Position numbers and translations under genes: made by a program
Notes under the pieces: generated by a model
What the model was told of the DNA's origin: nothing
Databases searched by the model: none
Seen by the model: the letters and a program-made list of their open reading frames with translations, nothing else
Source: Rhizoclosmatium globosum
Lineage: Eukaryota; Chytridiomycota; Chytridiomycetes; Chytridiales; Chytriomycetaceae
Direction: 5' to 3'
Length of the DNA: 64,000 bases
NCBI GenBank assembly: GCA_002104985.1
Contig: MCGO01000139.1
Location: forward strand, 1-64,000
Shown: in pieces, positions 19,749 through 30,104 of the stretch
Layout: every line of letters starts with the position of its first letter
Numbering within the stretch: the first letter of the stretch is position 1

Positions 19749-21144
19749 ATGAAAGTGGCATTCCTTGTCTTTGGATCTCGCGGGGACGTCCAACCATACG
19801 TTGCTATGGCCAAAGAGTTAATTGATCGCGGCATACCAGCGTTAATGTTTGCGCAGAAGCCTTTCCAGAATTGGATTGAAAGTGAAGGAATTGAGTTCTC
19901 TCTCATTCCTGGCGACTTATCTCATGATGTGAACCAGCCTGAAATGATCAAAGCGATTTTGAGTGGTGACATGCGGCCTTTCATGCCCTTGTTCTACGAT
20001 AAGCATCGTATTGGCAAAACCCTGTTTCACATCCTTGACACAGTCCAAGCAGACAAGTCCATCTCGCTGATCGTAACTGCCACCTCTCTCGGATTCATTT
20101 CACCTTATATTTACCATTACTCCAATGTTCCAACCTGTACCGTTCATTTAATACCAACGGGTCAACCAACATCTCAAATCCCATCCCTCATGATCCCCAT
20201 AAACCTCCCCTTCGGCCTCTCCCACCGCATTCAATCGGCAATCATGAACCCTATCGTCGTCAAACCAATCACAACCCACTTCCAAACCCTCAATTTCTCC
20301 AACTACCTAACCCAACCAAAGAATCCCACTCCACCACCCCTAAAATCCTTCCCAAAATACTACTCCTTCTCTCACAACCTCCTCCCCCGTCCAACAGACT
20401 GGCCCTCCGACATCCACGTCGGCGGAAGCATCCTCTTCAAAAAAAGAGCAACAACAGACACACTCTCCCCGAAAACCCAATCCTTTCTAGAAAACGGCTC
20501 GGGAACCAGTATACATCGGGTTCGGAAGCATGCCTGCAGACCTTTCCACAAATTACCCAGCATTTATCAACGACGTTATCAAGCACTCTCCGCTGATACG
20601 CGGTTTATCGTGTTTTCTCGGAACATGTCGAATTCACGCGATATATTAACTGAATCGGGGAAATCTTTACACGCGCAGTGGGACGGGTCAAGTAGGGTGT
20701 TGGTTGTTGGGAGTGAGCCGCATCACGTGTTGTTTCCGCGGTGTAAGGTGATTGTGCATCATGGTGGGGCGGGGACGACGGCGGAAGCTGCACGGGCGGG
20801 GGAAGGTGCAGGTTGTTTGTCCGTTTGGGTTTGATCAGACTTTGTGGGCGAGGGTTGTTGTGGAACGTGGGGTTGGTGTTTGTGTGGGGTATTTTCGGGA
20901 GTTGAGTGGGGAGAAGCTTGCGGAGGTGATTAGGGATGTGCAAGAGGTGGGGGTTGTGGAGAGGGCGAGGAGGTTGGGGGTTGATGTTAGAAGGGAAAAA
21001 GGGTTGGAGAATGTTTGTGATTGGTTGGTTGGACTTGCGGATGATGGGTTCGTGTTGAGGAAGGAAATGACTTGGTGGGAGTGGTTGGTTTCACTGTGGC
21101 TTGCTTTTATCGCTTTTTTTTTTGTTTCCAAAAGGCTGGAATAA
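19749..21144 (+). CDS. UDP-glycosyltransferase (sterol-glucosyltransferase type), copy A, frameshifted
   Basis: GT1/GT28-type fold, paralogous to the intact copy B just downstream. ATG 19749 begins MKVAFLVFGSRGDVQPYVAMA, the glycine-rich acceptor-domain start. Later blocks LLPRPTDWPSDIHVGGS, VYIGFGSMPAD, EPHHVLFPRCKVIVHHGGAGTTAEAA and the C-terminal MTWWEWLVSLWLAF, a hydrophobic tail, are all present but spread over three frames (changes near 20500, 20600 and 20810). The sequence is more diverged from B, C and D than those are from each other. It may be a decaying copy, but the breaks are of the homopolymer type seen elsewhere here. Confidence 0.75.
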
Positions 21145-21312
21145 GGGAAAAGGAGAAGAATAGCACACCTGGCAAATAGCATTGAGAACAGTTGTGTTTG
21201 TTGTTTTTCTCCGATCTCCCCTTTTCGATCTCCTTAGTTTTTGAATGTTCCCATTATCTTGTCCTATTAAAAACTCACCAAACCTCTACGAACTGCTTTG
21301 GCACTTACTTAA

Positions 21313-22716
21313 ATGAAGGTCGCATTCGTCGTTTTCGGATCTCGTGGAGACGTCCAGCCCTTTGTTGCTATCGCCAAGGAACTCATTCGCCGTGGAACTC
21401 CCTCTGTCATCCTAGCACAAGGCCTTTTCCAACCATGGATTGAAAGCGAAGGCATCCAGTTTGTCAACCTACCAGGAAACTTCACCAAAGACATGAGTGA
21501 AAGCCTTGTAGCCAAAGCGATTTTGACTGGAAATATGAAGATACTCTTGGAGGACTTTTACAACAAGGAACGGGTTGGACAGACTGTATTTCAAGTTCTT
21601 CGCTATCTCAAAAGCGACAAGGAGGTTACCCTCGTTGCTTGTGGGCCTGCAATCACTTTTCTGGCGCCAATGATGTATCAGATATCGGGTGTGCCATTTT
21701 GTGGAATCCACCTCTTTTTGGACCTTGTTCCATCATCCCAGATTCCTTGTCAGCTCTTCCCAGTTATCTTGCCATTCGGACTCTCAATTAAATTGTACAA
21801 TATGCTTCTTCACTCCGCGCTACATGGACCTCTGATTAAATACGTCAAGGAACTAGACTTTAGTGATATTTGCGACTTTGATACTAAGAAGGCAGTGTTT
21901 CAACCGCAACTCAGTCTCCCACATTATTTTGCGTGTTCGTACAATATCATGCCCAGACCGACTGACTGGCCAGCCGATATTCTTGTCGGGGGAAGCGTCT
22001 TGTACGAGAATCGATTTGGTGCTAACAATCTGTCGTTAAAAACCGCCGCCTTTTTGCAAGATGGGAATGCTCCAGTTTACATTGGGTTCGGAAGTCTTCC
22101 AGCAGACTTGTGCACAGATTACCCTGCATTCATTGACGAGCTTGTAGATCATTCAGATACAGCAACACGCTTCATTGTATTTGCGCGAAACATGGACAAT
22201 TCCAATGTGACTAGTGCGTCAGGAGAAACGTTACAGAGAAAGTGGGAGAATTCTAAACGCGTCCTTGTGGTTACCAGTGAACCACATCACATTCTCTTTC
22301 CTCGTTGCTCAGTGATTGTTCATCATGGTGGGGCAGGAACGACAGCCGAAGCTGCACGTTCAGGTAAACCAGCTGTCATTTGCCCATTTTGTGCCGATCA
22401 ACCAGTATGGGCAAATTACATCGGAAAGGCCGGTGCGGGAATTAATGCTGGGCCATTCCGTCGCCTCACTGGTAAACAACTTGCCTTGTTGATTATAATA
22501 GCACAGGAGCCAAAAGTGATGGCTGTTGCGAAGGAGTTGGGAGTTCGGATTAGGGAGGAACGAGGACTGGAAAATGCTTGTGATTGGTTGATGGCACTTG
22601 CTGGTGGAAACTTTGCCCTTCGCAAGGAATTAACGTGGTTGGAGTGGTTGTGGGGACTTTTGCTGGCGCTCTTTGGAATTCAATTCATTCCGCAGTTGTC
22701 TAAGAAGATGAACTGA
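21313..22716 (+). CDS. UDP-glycosyltransferase (sterol-glucosyltransferase type), copy B, intact
   Basis: 467 aa, intronless. Transfers a sugar from a UDP donor, probably to a lipid or sterol; acceptor unproven. N-terminal domain starts MKVAFVVFGSRGDVQPFVAI. C-terminal donor domain has VYIGFGSLPADLC, EPHHILFPRCSVIVHHGGAGTTAEAA and CPFCADQPVWANYIGKAG, the HHGGAGTT signature that contacts the UDP-sugar. The linker PRPTDWPADILVGGS is conserved in all four paralogs. A hydrophobic segment near the end (LEWLWGLLLALFGIQFI) could anchor it to a membrane. It lacks the PH/GRAM domains of fungal Ugt51. This is the reference copy for the family in this window. Confidence 0.88.
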   Translation: MKVAFVVFGSRGDVQPFVAIAKELIRRGTPSVILAQGLFQPWIESEGIQFVNLPGNFTKDMSESLVAKAILTGNMKILLEDFYNKERVGQTVFQVLRYLKSDKEVTLVACGPAITFLAPMMYQISGVPFCGIHLFLDLVPSSQIPCQLFPVILPFGLSIKLYNMLLHSALHGPLIKYVKELDFSDICDFDTKKAVFQPQLSLPHYFACSYNIMPRPTDWPADILVGGSVLYENRFGANNLSLKTAAFLQDGNAPVYIGFGSLPADLCTDYPAFIDELVDHSDTATRFIVFARNMDNSNVTSASGETLQRKWENSKRVLVVTSEPHHILFPRCSVIVHHGGAGTTAEAARSGKPAVICPFCADQPVWANYIGKAGAGINAGPFRRLTGKQLALLIIIAQEPKVMAVAKELGVRIREERGLENACDWLMALAGGNFALRKELTWLEWLWGLLLALFGIQFIPQLSKKMN

Positions 22717-22757
22717 AGTAAACAGCGAATAAAGTTTTGGTTTTGTTTTGATGAGAA

Positions 22758-23547
22758 ATGGCTACCATTCCCATTCAACTTTACTATTGGCCAACGATCA
22801 CAGGACGTGGCGAATTCATACGCCTGGCTCTCGAGAATGCAAAGTATCCGTACAAGGACGAGGCTAGGACGAAGGAGGGATTGGATGAAATGCTCTCTGT
22901 GATCAATCGAACTGCTGAGTCACCGTTTGATATCCCACCACTGTCGCCCCCGTTTGTGTTCATTGACAATCTACCTCCACTCGCTCACGTTGCAAACATT
23001 CTTTTCGTTCTTGGACCTCGTTTGGGGCTCGCCGGAAATAACTCGGAAACCGAAAGAGCATTGAGTGGGTCTCACTTTCTTTTCGTGTAGTATATGTGGT
23101 TATTCTAATACATCGATAGTCAATCAGTTACAGCTGTCAGTCTCGGACTTCGTCAGTGAAGTCCACGACAGTCATCATCCAATCGCAACTTCGCTCTATT
23201 ATGAAGATCAGAAGGTTGAAGCCGCAAGGAGAACTCACCACTTGGTTAGCGAACGACTCCCAAAATATCTGAGTTACTTTGAGAGAATCCTTGCGAAAAA
23301 GACCACGAACGTTCTTGTTGGAGATACTGTCACATACGTCGATTTATCTATATTCCATTTACTGTGTGGATTGAAGTATGCGTATCCCAAAGCGATGGCA
23401 AGGATTGAAGCAGATATTCCACGTTTATTGGAGTTGAAACGGTCAGTTGCCGAACGACCAAATATCAAAGCGTACCTTGCTTCAGAAAGAAGGTTAGCCT
23501 TCAATGAGAATGATCTCTTTCGTCATTACTCGGAATTGGATTTATGA
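22758..23547 (+). CDS. Glutathione S-transferase
   Basis: Cytosolic GST. Exons 22758-23064 and 23120-23547 (intron 55 nt, GTGGGT..TAG); 735 nt, 244 aa, intact. The thioredoxin-like N-terminal domain has LYYWPTITGRGEFIRLALE, with the catalytic-type Tyr near residue 9, followed by a proline-rich loop and NILFVLGPRLGLAG. The all-helical C-terminal domain has SLYYEDQKVEAARR and LVGDTVTYVDLSIFHLL, the N-capping/hydrophobic staple region. The pattern fits the sigma-like GSTs common in fungi. It lies 41 bp after the glycosyltransferase, consistent with phase-II detoxification, though co-regulation is only inferred. Confidence 0.9.
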
Positions 23548-23568
23548 GATGCAATAAACTCTCTCAAA

Positions 23569-24360
23569 ATGAATACTACCACCCCTCCAGCCCCACCAGG
23601 ATACACACCTGTCCTCACCACTGATCCTGAGTCTCAAGAAGCACCCCCAAACTATGCCGCAGGAAACTATGATCCGGAAGCCCAGGCTATCCTGGACCAC
23701 AAGCCACTTTTGAAGGAATGCGAACCACTCGTTCGAATGGCCTTTGTCCGCAAAGTCTACGCAATCCTCTCAGCTCAGCTTGGCTTAACAACAATCGTGG
23801 CTGCTTTCTGCATGTACAACGCCTCAGTAAAAGCATTCGTGCAATCAAACGAGACACTTCTTGTGGCCTCATGCATTGCATCACTCGTCCTCATCTTTCC
23901 ACTCATGTTCTACCGCAAAGTCGAACCTCTGAATAAGTACCTTCTCGCTGCTTTTACTCTCGTGGAAGCGTACACAGTCGGTGTTGTGTGTGCATTCAAC
24001 GATAGGGAGATTGTACTCCAGGCCACCATCTTGACTTTCTGCATCTTTACAGGGTTAACCATGTTTACGTTGCAGTCAAAAATGCAGTTTGAAGGAATGC
24101 AGCCATTCCTGTTCACAAGCTTGGTGTGTCTGTTGTTTGCCCCACTTTCTCAACTGTTCTTCCCGTATAGCCATGTCCTGGATTTGGTGTATACTATTGG
24201 AGGCGGGCTTCTCTTTTGTGGATTTATTGTCTTTGACACGTTCATGATGTTCGAGAAGTATACTGTGGATGAGTATATTCTCGCAGCAGTGGAACTCTAC
24301 TTGGACATACTCAACCTGTTCCTTCGTATCTTAAAACTACTTTCAAACAACAACGACTAA
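23569..24360 (+). CDS. Bax-inhibitor-1/lifeguard (TMBIM) family protein
   Basis: 263 aa, intronless, intact. A Pro-rich cytosolic N-terminus (PPAPPGYTPVL) precedes VRKVYAILSAQLGLTTIVAAF and six to seven membrane helices, ending with FIVFDTFMMFEKYTVDEYILAAVELYLDILNLF..., where the conserved Asp residues of the BI-1 pH-sensing pair lie. Closest to TMBIM4/lifeguard and yeast Bxi1. Members leak calcium from ER or Golgi stores and dampen stress-induced death. Its start is 21 bp after the GST stop, so the promoter must overlap the GST 3' end. Confidence 0.9.
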   Translation: MNTTTPPAPPGYTPVLTTDPESQEAPPNYAAGNYDPEAQAILDHKPLLKECEPLVRMAFVRKVYAILSAQLGLTTIVAAFCMYNASVKAFVQSNETLLVASCIASLVLIFPLMFYRKVEPLNKYLLAAFTLVEAYTVGVVCAFNDREIVLQATILTFCIFTGLTMFTLQSKMQFEGMQPFLFTSLVCLLFAPLSQLFFPYSHVLDLVYTIGGGLLFCGFIVFDTFMMFEKYTVDEYILAAVELYLDILNLFLRILKLLSNNND

Positions 24361-24414
24361 TTCCACTAATTCCCACATGCATTTATCTCATCAATATAAT
24401 AAATCCACATTTAG

Positions 24415-25029
24415 TTACTTGTCTTCTTCTGACTTATCAGATTCTCCATCACTTTTCCCCTTCTCCCTGTTAGCTTTCTCGGCCTTCTTAGCTTCCAATC
24501 TCTTTTTTGCCTTTGCCAAACTTCGCTTCTTCTTCTCAGCCTCCTCCCGATTCTCTGTGTTCCGTTTTGAAAGCTCGCCATTCAACAAATCATCCAACTC
24601 CATCGAAAGCAGTTTCCGCGCCTCCTTTCTATTTGATTGCAAATCTCGAAAACGTTGTGTTTCGACTGTGATACCGGTAGGAATATGTTTCAGCTGAACG
24701 CAAGAGACTGTTTTGTTGACTTTTTGACCTCCCTTTCCACTGGATCAATAGTCAGACGTTGACATCTTGTTATAAATGATTACTCACGATCCTTTGATAA
24801 AAGCTTCGTGGAGGTCTGTTTCGTTGAGGGTAACTGGCCATTTCTTACGTTGGAGGAGATGGGGTGGTGTTGGAACGGCTTTGGCTGAAGAGTCAGCTGG
24901 AAGGCTTGTCACGCGCTCAGTAGGTTTGTTTGATGTAGTATTGTCAGCAATCGTTGGAGGTGCCGACGGCTTTGCTGATGAGAAACATCGAAGGAGTGGT
25001 CTGAACTGAATCAAACTAATTCTGAACAT
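24415..25029 (-). CDS. Mitochondrial ribosome-rescue release factor (MTRFR/C12orf65-like)
   Basis: Exons 25029-24788 and 24739-24415 (intron 48 nt); 567 nt, 188 aa, intact. The N-terminus MFRISLIQFRPLLRCFSSAKPS is Arg-rich and lacks acids, as in mitochondrial presequences. LNETDLHEAFIKGSGKGGQKVNKT carries the GGQ tripeptide, split by the intron, that triggers peptidyl-tRNA hydrolysis. TGITVETQRFRDLQSNRKEARKLL follows, and the tail is Lys-rich. There is no codon-recognition domain, so it fits MTRFR (yeast Rso55), which rescues stalled mitoribosomes. Converges on TMBIM with 54 bp between stops. Confidence 0.9.
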
Positions 25030-25171
25030 CTTTTTGGCAAGACACCATCCTTAGACAGAAGACATCCTTCAATTTAAGTATTCATAATTTATCTGATTTA
25101 TTGAAATGAACGTCCCCAATGAACTAATAATGCGACTACAAAGAAAAGATAACCAACACAACCCCAACTCC

Positions 25172-27446
25172 TCACTTCTTCTTTAACGGGTTTCTAGAAT
25201 CACCCTTCCTTTCCTCCACTTCTACTTCCACTACCTGCTTTTTGCGCGGCTTGTTAGAAATCTCGCCCTCCTCACCAGACGACACCTCCATATCACTCAA
25301 ACTCACATCCGAAGCTCCCAACTCGTCCTTCGCCTCCTGAAGAACATTAAAGTATTCCTTCTCCCACAACTTCCAGTCCCTGCGTTCCTTTTCTTCTTTA
25401 GACATTTTCAATCCATCCACTTCTTCTTCGCTATCGTATCCAACTAGATGCACTTTCTTGGCTTGAGGCTCAGCAGGAGAGGAATCAGGTTTGACAGGAA
25501 CGACACTTTCTCGAGAACTGATCACTTCCCCTTCCTCAGCTTCGCGCGACCGTTTCTTGGGAGCCAATGAACGTCGTTCTTGTTCGTACTGTTTCAACCC
25601 TTCACTCACTTGGTTCCACACATCTTCTTCCACACCAGTTCCAACTTCTCCACTTTCAACGCGTCTCCAGAGGTCTGCGATTCCACGACGATATTCATAG
25701 AGCCCTTTTCTGACAGAAACTACAGCCGATAGAATGCTTGGCGGGGGGCGTGGAGAATGGTGCCGTTGGTGGGGTTTAAGGCGTCGGAGGGAATCGTAAT
25801 GCCTCTTCTCTCCTGCTCCCAAGATCGCAACCAGTTTTTGAGAAGCGCGAAAGAATTCTGTTTTGATGTACTGGAAGTTGAATGCTCCACAGCCAACGTC
25901 ATTAGCTATGGAACGTCGTTAGTAATATGACCGGAACAGAGGTTAAAAGAACATACTCTTATCCTGTGGATCCAACGCGGTCAGCATTAACACCCGTTTT
26001 CCAGGGGCAGGATAGTAATTATGCTTTGAAAAGTATCCAACGCCATCCTTCAAATCACACATAATTCCCACATCGAAATAACTGAAACTACGACCATAGA
26101 GCTCCAAAAATTCCATAAACAGAATTCCAAGGTTTTCTTTAACCTCCAAAGCTCCAATCTGAATCAACGGATGCATCTTGACAAATGATGCAACTAAAAT
26201 CAAGAGCGCGTATGACCCACATCCACCCGAAAACGGTTCATTCAAGTGGCGTGCGAGAAGAAACTGCTTAAGAAGATACATGAGCCCTCTGATTGCTTCA
26301 CCGACACCATTTGGCTCCTGAAGAAAGTGTGTCACAATTTGTGCAGCTTGAGGTCCAGAATCCATGTTGATTGAAATGTCCACGGGAAACGTTGTTAATG
26401 CGTCCACGTATTTGATGATTGGCACACGCGCTTTTGCAATAACTTCGATCTTTGAAACGTATTTGTGGTCACGTAAAGCGACCGAGAGTTCAAACAGACA
26501 GGCTGGAGTTTTGAGGCGCGGCGACATGATAACGATATCAACATCTGAAGTTGGGAGGTATAATTTTGTGCTGAAAGAGCCAAAGAATTGCACTGTGGCG
26601 TGTGGCCAGAGTTTTGCAACCACAAAGCGAAGACGTTCTATTGTCAGGTGTCGGATGGAATGCTCTGCTGGGGTTGGAGAGATGTAGTGCACATAATCTT
26701 GAACTTCCTGATTGAACCTGTGAATTGATTGAGTTCAGTTGGTGCCGGGATTGTCTGAGAACTCACATCAACCGCAAATCTGAAGAATACTGCCGATTCG
26801 CCCACACAGGTCTCGGTAAATCATACACTAAATCCAAAGGATCTCTATCGCGAAACTTCTTGGAGTCATCTTCCATCCTTTTCTTGTCCTGAGCTGTCAA
26901 GTCGTCCTCCTCATCCCCAAACCCATCCATCCCGTCAAAAGAAATAAAATCTGAGTTTGATGCAACATCACCACCTTTGGGCGTCGATAGGGATCCAGGT
27001 TCTGGTTTGTACAGTTGTTTTTTGGGTTGTGGTACAGTCTTTGGCGTTGTTGATTGAGCAGTTGTCCCAAACCGTTCCGCCCGTTTAGCCATTCTTTCCA
27101 AGTCTGAAGAGGCATTGCTGCTGTTGCTGTTGCTAGAGGATCTCTGATGTTGTTGAGGTTGCTGTTGCTGCTTTTGGGGTTGTTGTTTGAGGTCGAATCG
27201 AAGGCCGCCCTTTCCAACAGATTCAAACGCCTTCGATGCGCTTCCGGTGGTGGTGTAAAGAGCGGTACCGGTCGACTGCGGCCGAAAGGAAAACGTGTTG
27301 AGTGACGGCGCGGCTGAAGTAACGTTTGTCGGTGGTGCGGCGCCGTTGTTTGGCCTAGATGATGCAGTTTGGTATAACTTGGTGCCCTGCGACTGGGCCT
27401 GGTGCGGCCGCCGGTCGTGCGGGAAGCGGTTTGGGTTCCCGCTCAT
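25172..27446 (-). CDS. TRF4: Non-canonical poly(A) polymerase Trf4/PAPD5 (TRAMP complex)
   Basis: Adds short oligo(A) tails to nuclear RNAs for exosome decay. Exons 27446-26767, 26717-25957, 25905-25172 (introns 49 and 51 nt); 2175 nt, 724 aa, intact. The N-terminus is Gln/Ser/Pro-rich and disordered. The catalytic core begins VWANRQYSSDLRLM and VHYISPTPAEHSIR, with nucleotidyltransferase motif FGSFSTKLYLPTSDVDIVIM (GS and DxD) and VDISINMDSGPQAA (third Asp). The PAP-associated region has FLLARHLNEPFSGGCGSYALLILVASF and NDVGCGAFNFQYIK. A Lys/Glu-rich tail of about 200 aa follows. The start MSGNPNRF is chosen over an in-frame hydrophobic upstream extension. Confidence 0.92.
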
Positions 27447-27676
27447 TCGTTCTCGGACAGACTTCAAAAACACGAAAAAAGAAAGAAGTGAAACTCTCAT
27501 TAATCTCATTATATAACATTATCGAAACTGCAGCATATCTTTATGTCAAAGAAATTAACTGGACTGGTATAAAGATTGTCGGTTTTTATTGTTTCATTTC
27601 GACCCCACTATCACAAGTGCACCACTGAATCAATCCCCGTTTGAGCCGTATCAGTTAAACCGATCGGAATTCGAAA

Positions 27677-28538
27677 ATGGACGAAGAAATGCCAGCCAAC
27701 GGCGGAGACGCCACAGTCACCGAGTTCTCCACCTACGAAGACTACCTTGACTCCCAGATCACTCCAATCGATCTTTACTACCTCGAAGACAAAGAACTCG
27801 CGCGTCAACTTGTCGAACTTGGCTACCGCGGCTCAGGCGAGCCTCTAAAACGCGAGGAATTTGAAAGCCGTAAAAAGGCTTCTGAGACATTTCGGCTCTC
27901 GAAACGTCTCGCGACAAAAGTACTTGCGTCTCAAGGGAAAGATCTTACGGGGTTCCCGTTCTTGCAGGCACTTGCGGAGAGAGAAGAGGCGAATCGAAGT
28001 GGAAAGTTGACGAGTATTCTGTTTATTCGAACTTTGAATGGAAAAGGGCAAGAGATTAGTGGATATATTGACTTCGCGCATCGTTTGAAGACTGAAAATT
28101 TTGAGAGCATCTTTGGAAGGACGCGAGGTGAGGCGGGTGCTGGTTTCGATAAATACAAATTAAGACAGTCGTTCCACAGTACTGATGCCTCGACCAAGTG
28201 ATATGAGCTTTTACAACTGGGAAACTCAGACTTGGTTTGTGATATACTATTCGTGCTTCTGCCACTGATTATCAACGAACGACAGCACCAGCAACGCGAC
28301 TCCGAACTTTCAAGTAATTGCAGATAATGAGAACGGAATCTTGTTCAAAAATAAGAGGGACAGAAAGATTATCAACGTGGATCCTCGTGTAAGAGATCAA
28401 GAAAGGCTTCTGGTTGTGTTATTAATTGTCTGAAATCAGGAAAGCAACCCAGGAGACAACACCACACGTGTACAAATCCCAACAAAGGAACATATTCAAG
28501 TAGTAATTTACGATCACTTGACAAGAAGAAAGGCCTGA
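27677..28538 (+). CDS. CFAP299: Cilia- and flagella-associated protein 299 (CFAP299, C4orf22)
   Basis: Exons 27677-28127, 28165-28234, 28286-28388, 28440-28538; 723 nt, 240 aa, intact. Blocks follow human CFAP299 closely along the whole length: FSTYEDYLDSQITPIDLYYL, ARQLVELGYRGSGEPLKREEF, SGKLTSILFIRTLNGKGQEI, SGYIDFAHRLKTENFE, PRPSDMSFYNW, NFQVIADNENGILF, KRDRKIINVDP and VVIYDHLTRRKA. The first intron is only 37 nt (GTGAGG..AAG). CFAP299 occurs in organisms with motile cilia, so this gene is direct evidence for a flagellated (zoosporic) fungus. Exact role in the axoneme is not settled. Confidence 0.93.
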
Positions 28539-28633
28539 AAGTAATAAATTTCTATTTCGTCGCTTTTTGGTAAACTTTTCATATAACGCGATAAACACCT
28601 GTTTATTCACTTAGTAAGAGTAAATGTAAAAGC

Positions 28634-29893
28634 TCAATCATACACAAAGCTCCACCCGGTGCTTTTTCCACGCTGGGATTCAACAAAGCCATCCACATAC
28701 GTTCCAATTAAAGTACCATCGGGTCTCACAGAAAGACATGCACAAATAAGTTTCTGTAGCTCAATTGGAGTTTTCGAGCACCCCTTGACATCTTCAATTA
28801 AATCCAAAGCTGTTATAGATTCCGAGATAACGAAACCTGAGCATTCCGCCAAAGTAGTACCCAAGCATCTCCAATCAATCGAATAAGACACAACCGTAAC
28901 ATCCAAATCCAAGCAATACAATGGCGAATATTCCACAATGGGTGCTCCGACATATGTCGCAGCCCCAAAGTCAACCAAACATGCCTTTCCTCCAATTCCA
29001 GAATCCAGCATTATATTCGACGGCTTTAAATCAATGAAACATATCCCTCTTTGATGCATGTGACTCAAGGCATTGAAACAATCACGTGCAACTGTAGCTA
29101 ACCCAGAGAAAGGCAATGTCGCCCATTTCAATTTACAAGTTGCTAAACTGGATGTCATGTATGGCATAATTATTGCGTGGCGAGTGCTGTCAATCTCAAA
29201 TGCATGACAAAACTCGATGATATTCTCATGTTTTCCGATTTTACGTCTAATGGAAACTTCGCGCATGTAAGAGTCTTTTGCAGAATGAAAGACTTTGGCA
29301 AACATAATTTGAAGAGAGTGAGTGAAACCCATGTAGAAGGCGGTTTTTAGTTGGCCTTGACTAACTGGTAATGGTTCATTGAAAAAGACATGGTTGCGGA
29401 GACGTATTTCGTTCCTTGTCTGAGACATAATACTATAGCTAGCTCGTTTGATAATTTCTTCGACTTCATCTAGCGTTAAATGATTGTTTTTCAGGAGCAG
29501 GTAGGTCATAGGTTGTTGATGCATTATATGACTAAGGACTTTTTCGAGTTTTGACGTTTCTAATTTTACACCCATTCTGATTAATTTCGTCACGAGATCC
29601 TCGGAGGCAAGAGCTTTGACTGTGTCACATTTCGATTTGATAACAAGGTATCGGCTACCCGTAAGGTCCGTGAGAGACAAACCAATACACAGCGCGGGCC
29701 CTTCAACGCCATCGATGATTTCGTGGAGGGTGTACTTTCCAAGCTCGTCAGGTGAGGCGTTCATAAAGAACGCCGCAATTATATCAGCGACGTCTTCGAG
29801 CGGCAATTCTCTTCTGAGACGTTTGCTGTCGAAATGGGTGGCTACCTTGACGACCTCGTTGTTGTTATAACGAATGTAGAAAGTCCGGTTCAT
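28634..29893 (-). CDS. Divergent protein kinase with unknown N-terminal domain
   Basis: 419 aa, intronless, intact. Residues 1-190 form a domain I do not recognise (LRRELPLEDVADIIAAFF; LCIGLSLTDLTGSRYLVIKSK). From about residue 195 there is a kinase fold: MFAKVFHSAKDSYMREV (candidate ATP lysine and alpha-C Glu), ENIIEFCHAFEI, hinge IIMPYMTSSL, HMHQRGICFIDLKPSNIML, in which the HRD His and Arg are replaced but the catalytic Asp, Lys and Asn stay, and ACLVDFGAAT (DFG). A glycine-rich loop is not evident. Catalysis is plausible. It is probably one of the lineage-expanded kinases of chytrids; the substrate is unknown. Confidence 0.75.
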   Translation of the reverse strand: MNRTFYIRYNNNEVVKVATHFDSKRLRRELPLEDVADIIAAFFMNASPDELGKYTLHEIIDGVEGPALCIGLSLTDLTGSRYLVIKSKCDTVKALASEDLVTKLIRMGVKLETSKLEKVLSHIMHQQPMTYLLLKNNHLTLDEVEEIIKRASYSIMSQTRNEIRLRNHVFFNEPLPVSQGQLKTAFYMGFTHSLQIMFAKVFHSAKDSYMREVSIRRKIGKHENIIEFCHAFEIDSTRHAIIMPYMTSSLATCKLKWATLPFSGLATVARDCFNALSHMHQRGICFIDLKPSNIMLDSGIGGKACLVDFGAATYVGAPIVEYSPLYCLDLDVTVVSYSIDWRCLGTTLAECSGFVISESITALDLIEDVKGCSKTPIELQKLICACLSVRPDGTLIGTYVDGFVESQRGKSTGWSFVYD

Positions 29894-30104
29894 TTTGAAA
29901 ACAAAAACATATAATCACTAGTCCTGTCTTTATTTCCTGTACCAGAGGGATATCGGATCCTAAAAGACCATGTTTTGTTTCTACTTTTTAAGAAAATGTA
30001 TTGTAAATGTATTTGCATGAGACGTTCTATAACACACTGAAACCAAAAAAAAATTAAAAAAAAAACGATGGAAAATGAATACAGACGCAAAGATCTCTCG
30101 TCTT

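Noticed and set aside
20372..20943. Minus-strand ORFs inside glycosyltransferase copy A
   Set aside because: They mirror the coding strand and carry no known domain.
28634..29893. Crinkler-type effector
   Set aside because: The N-terminal region has no recognisable LFLAK or HVLVxxP motif; similarity is only in general layout.
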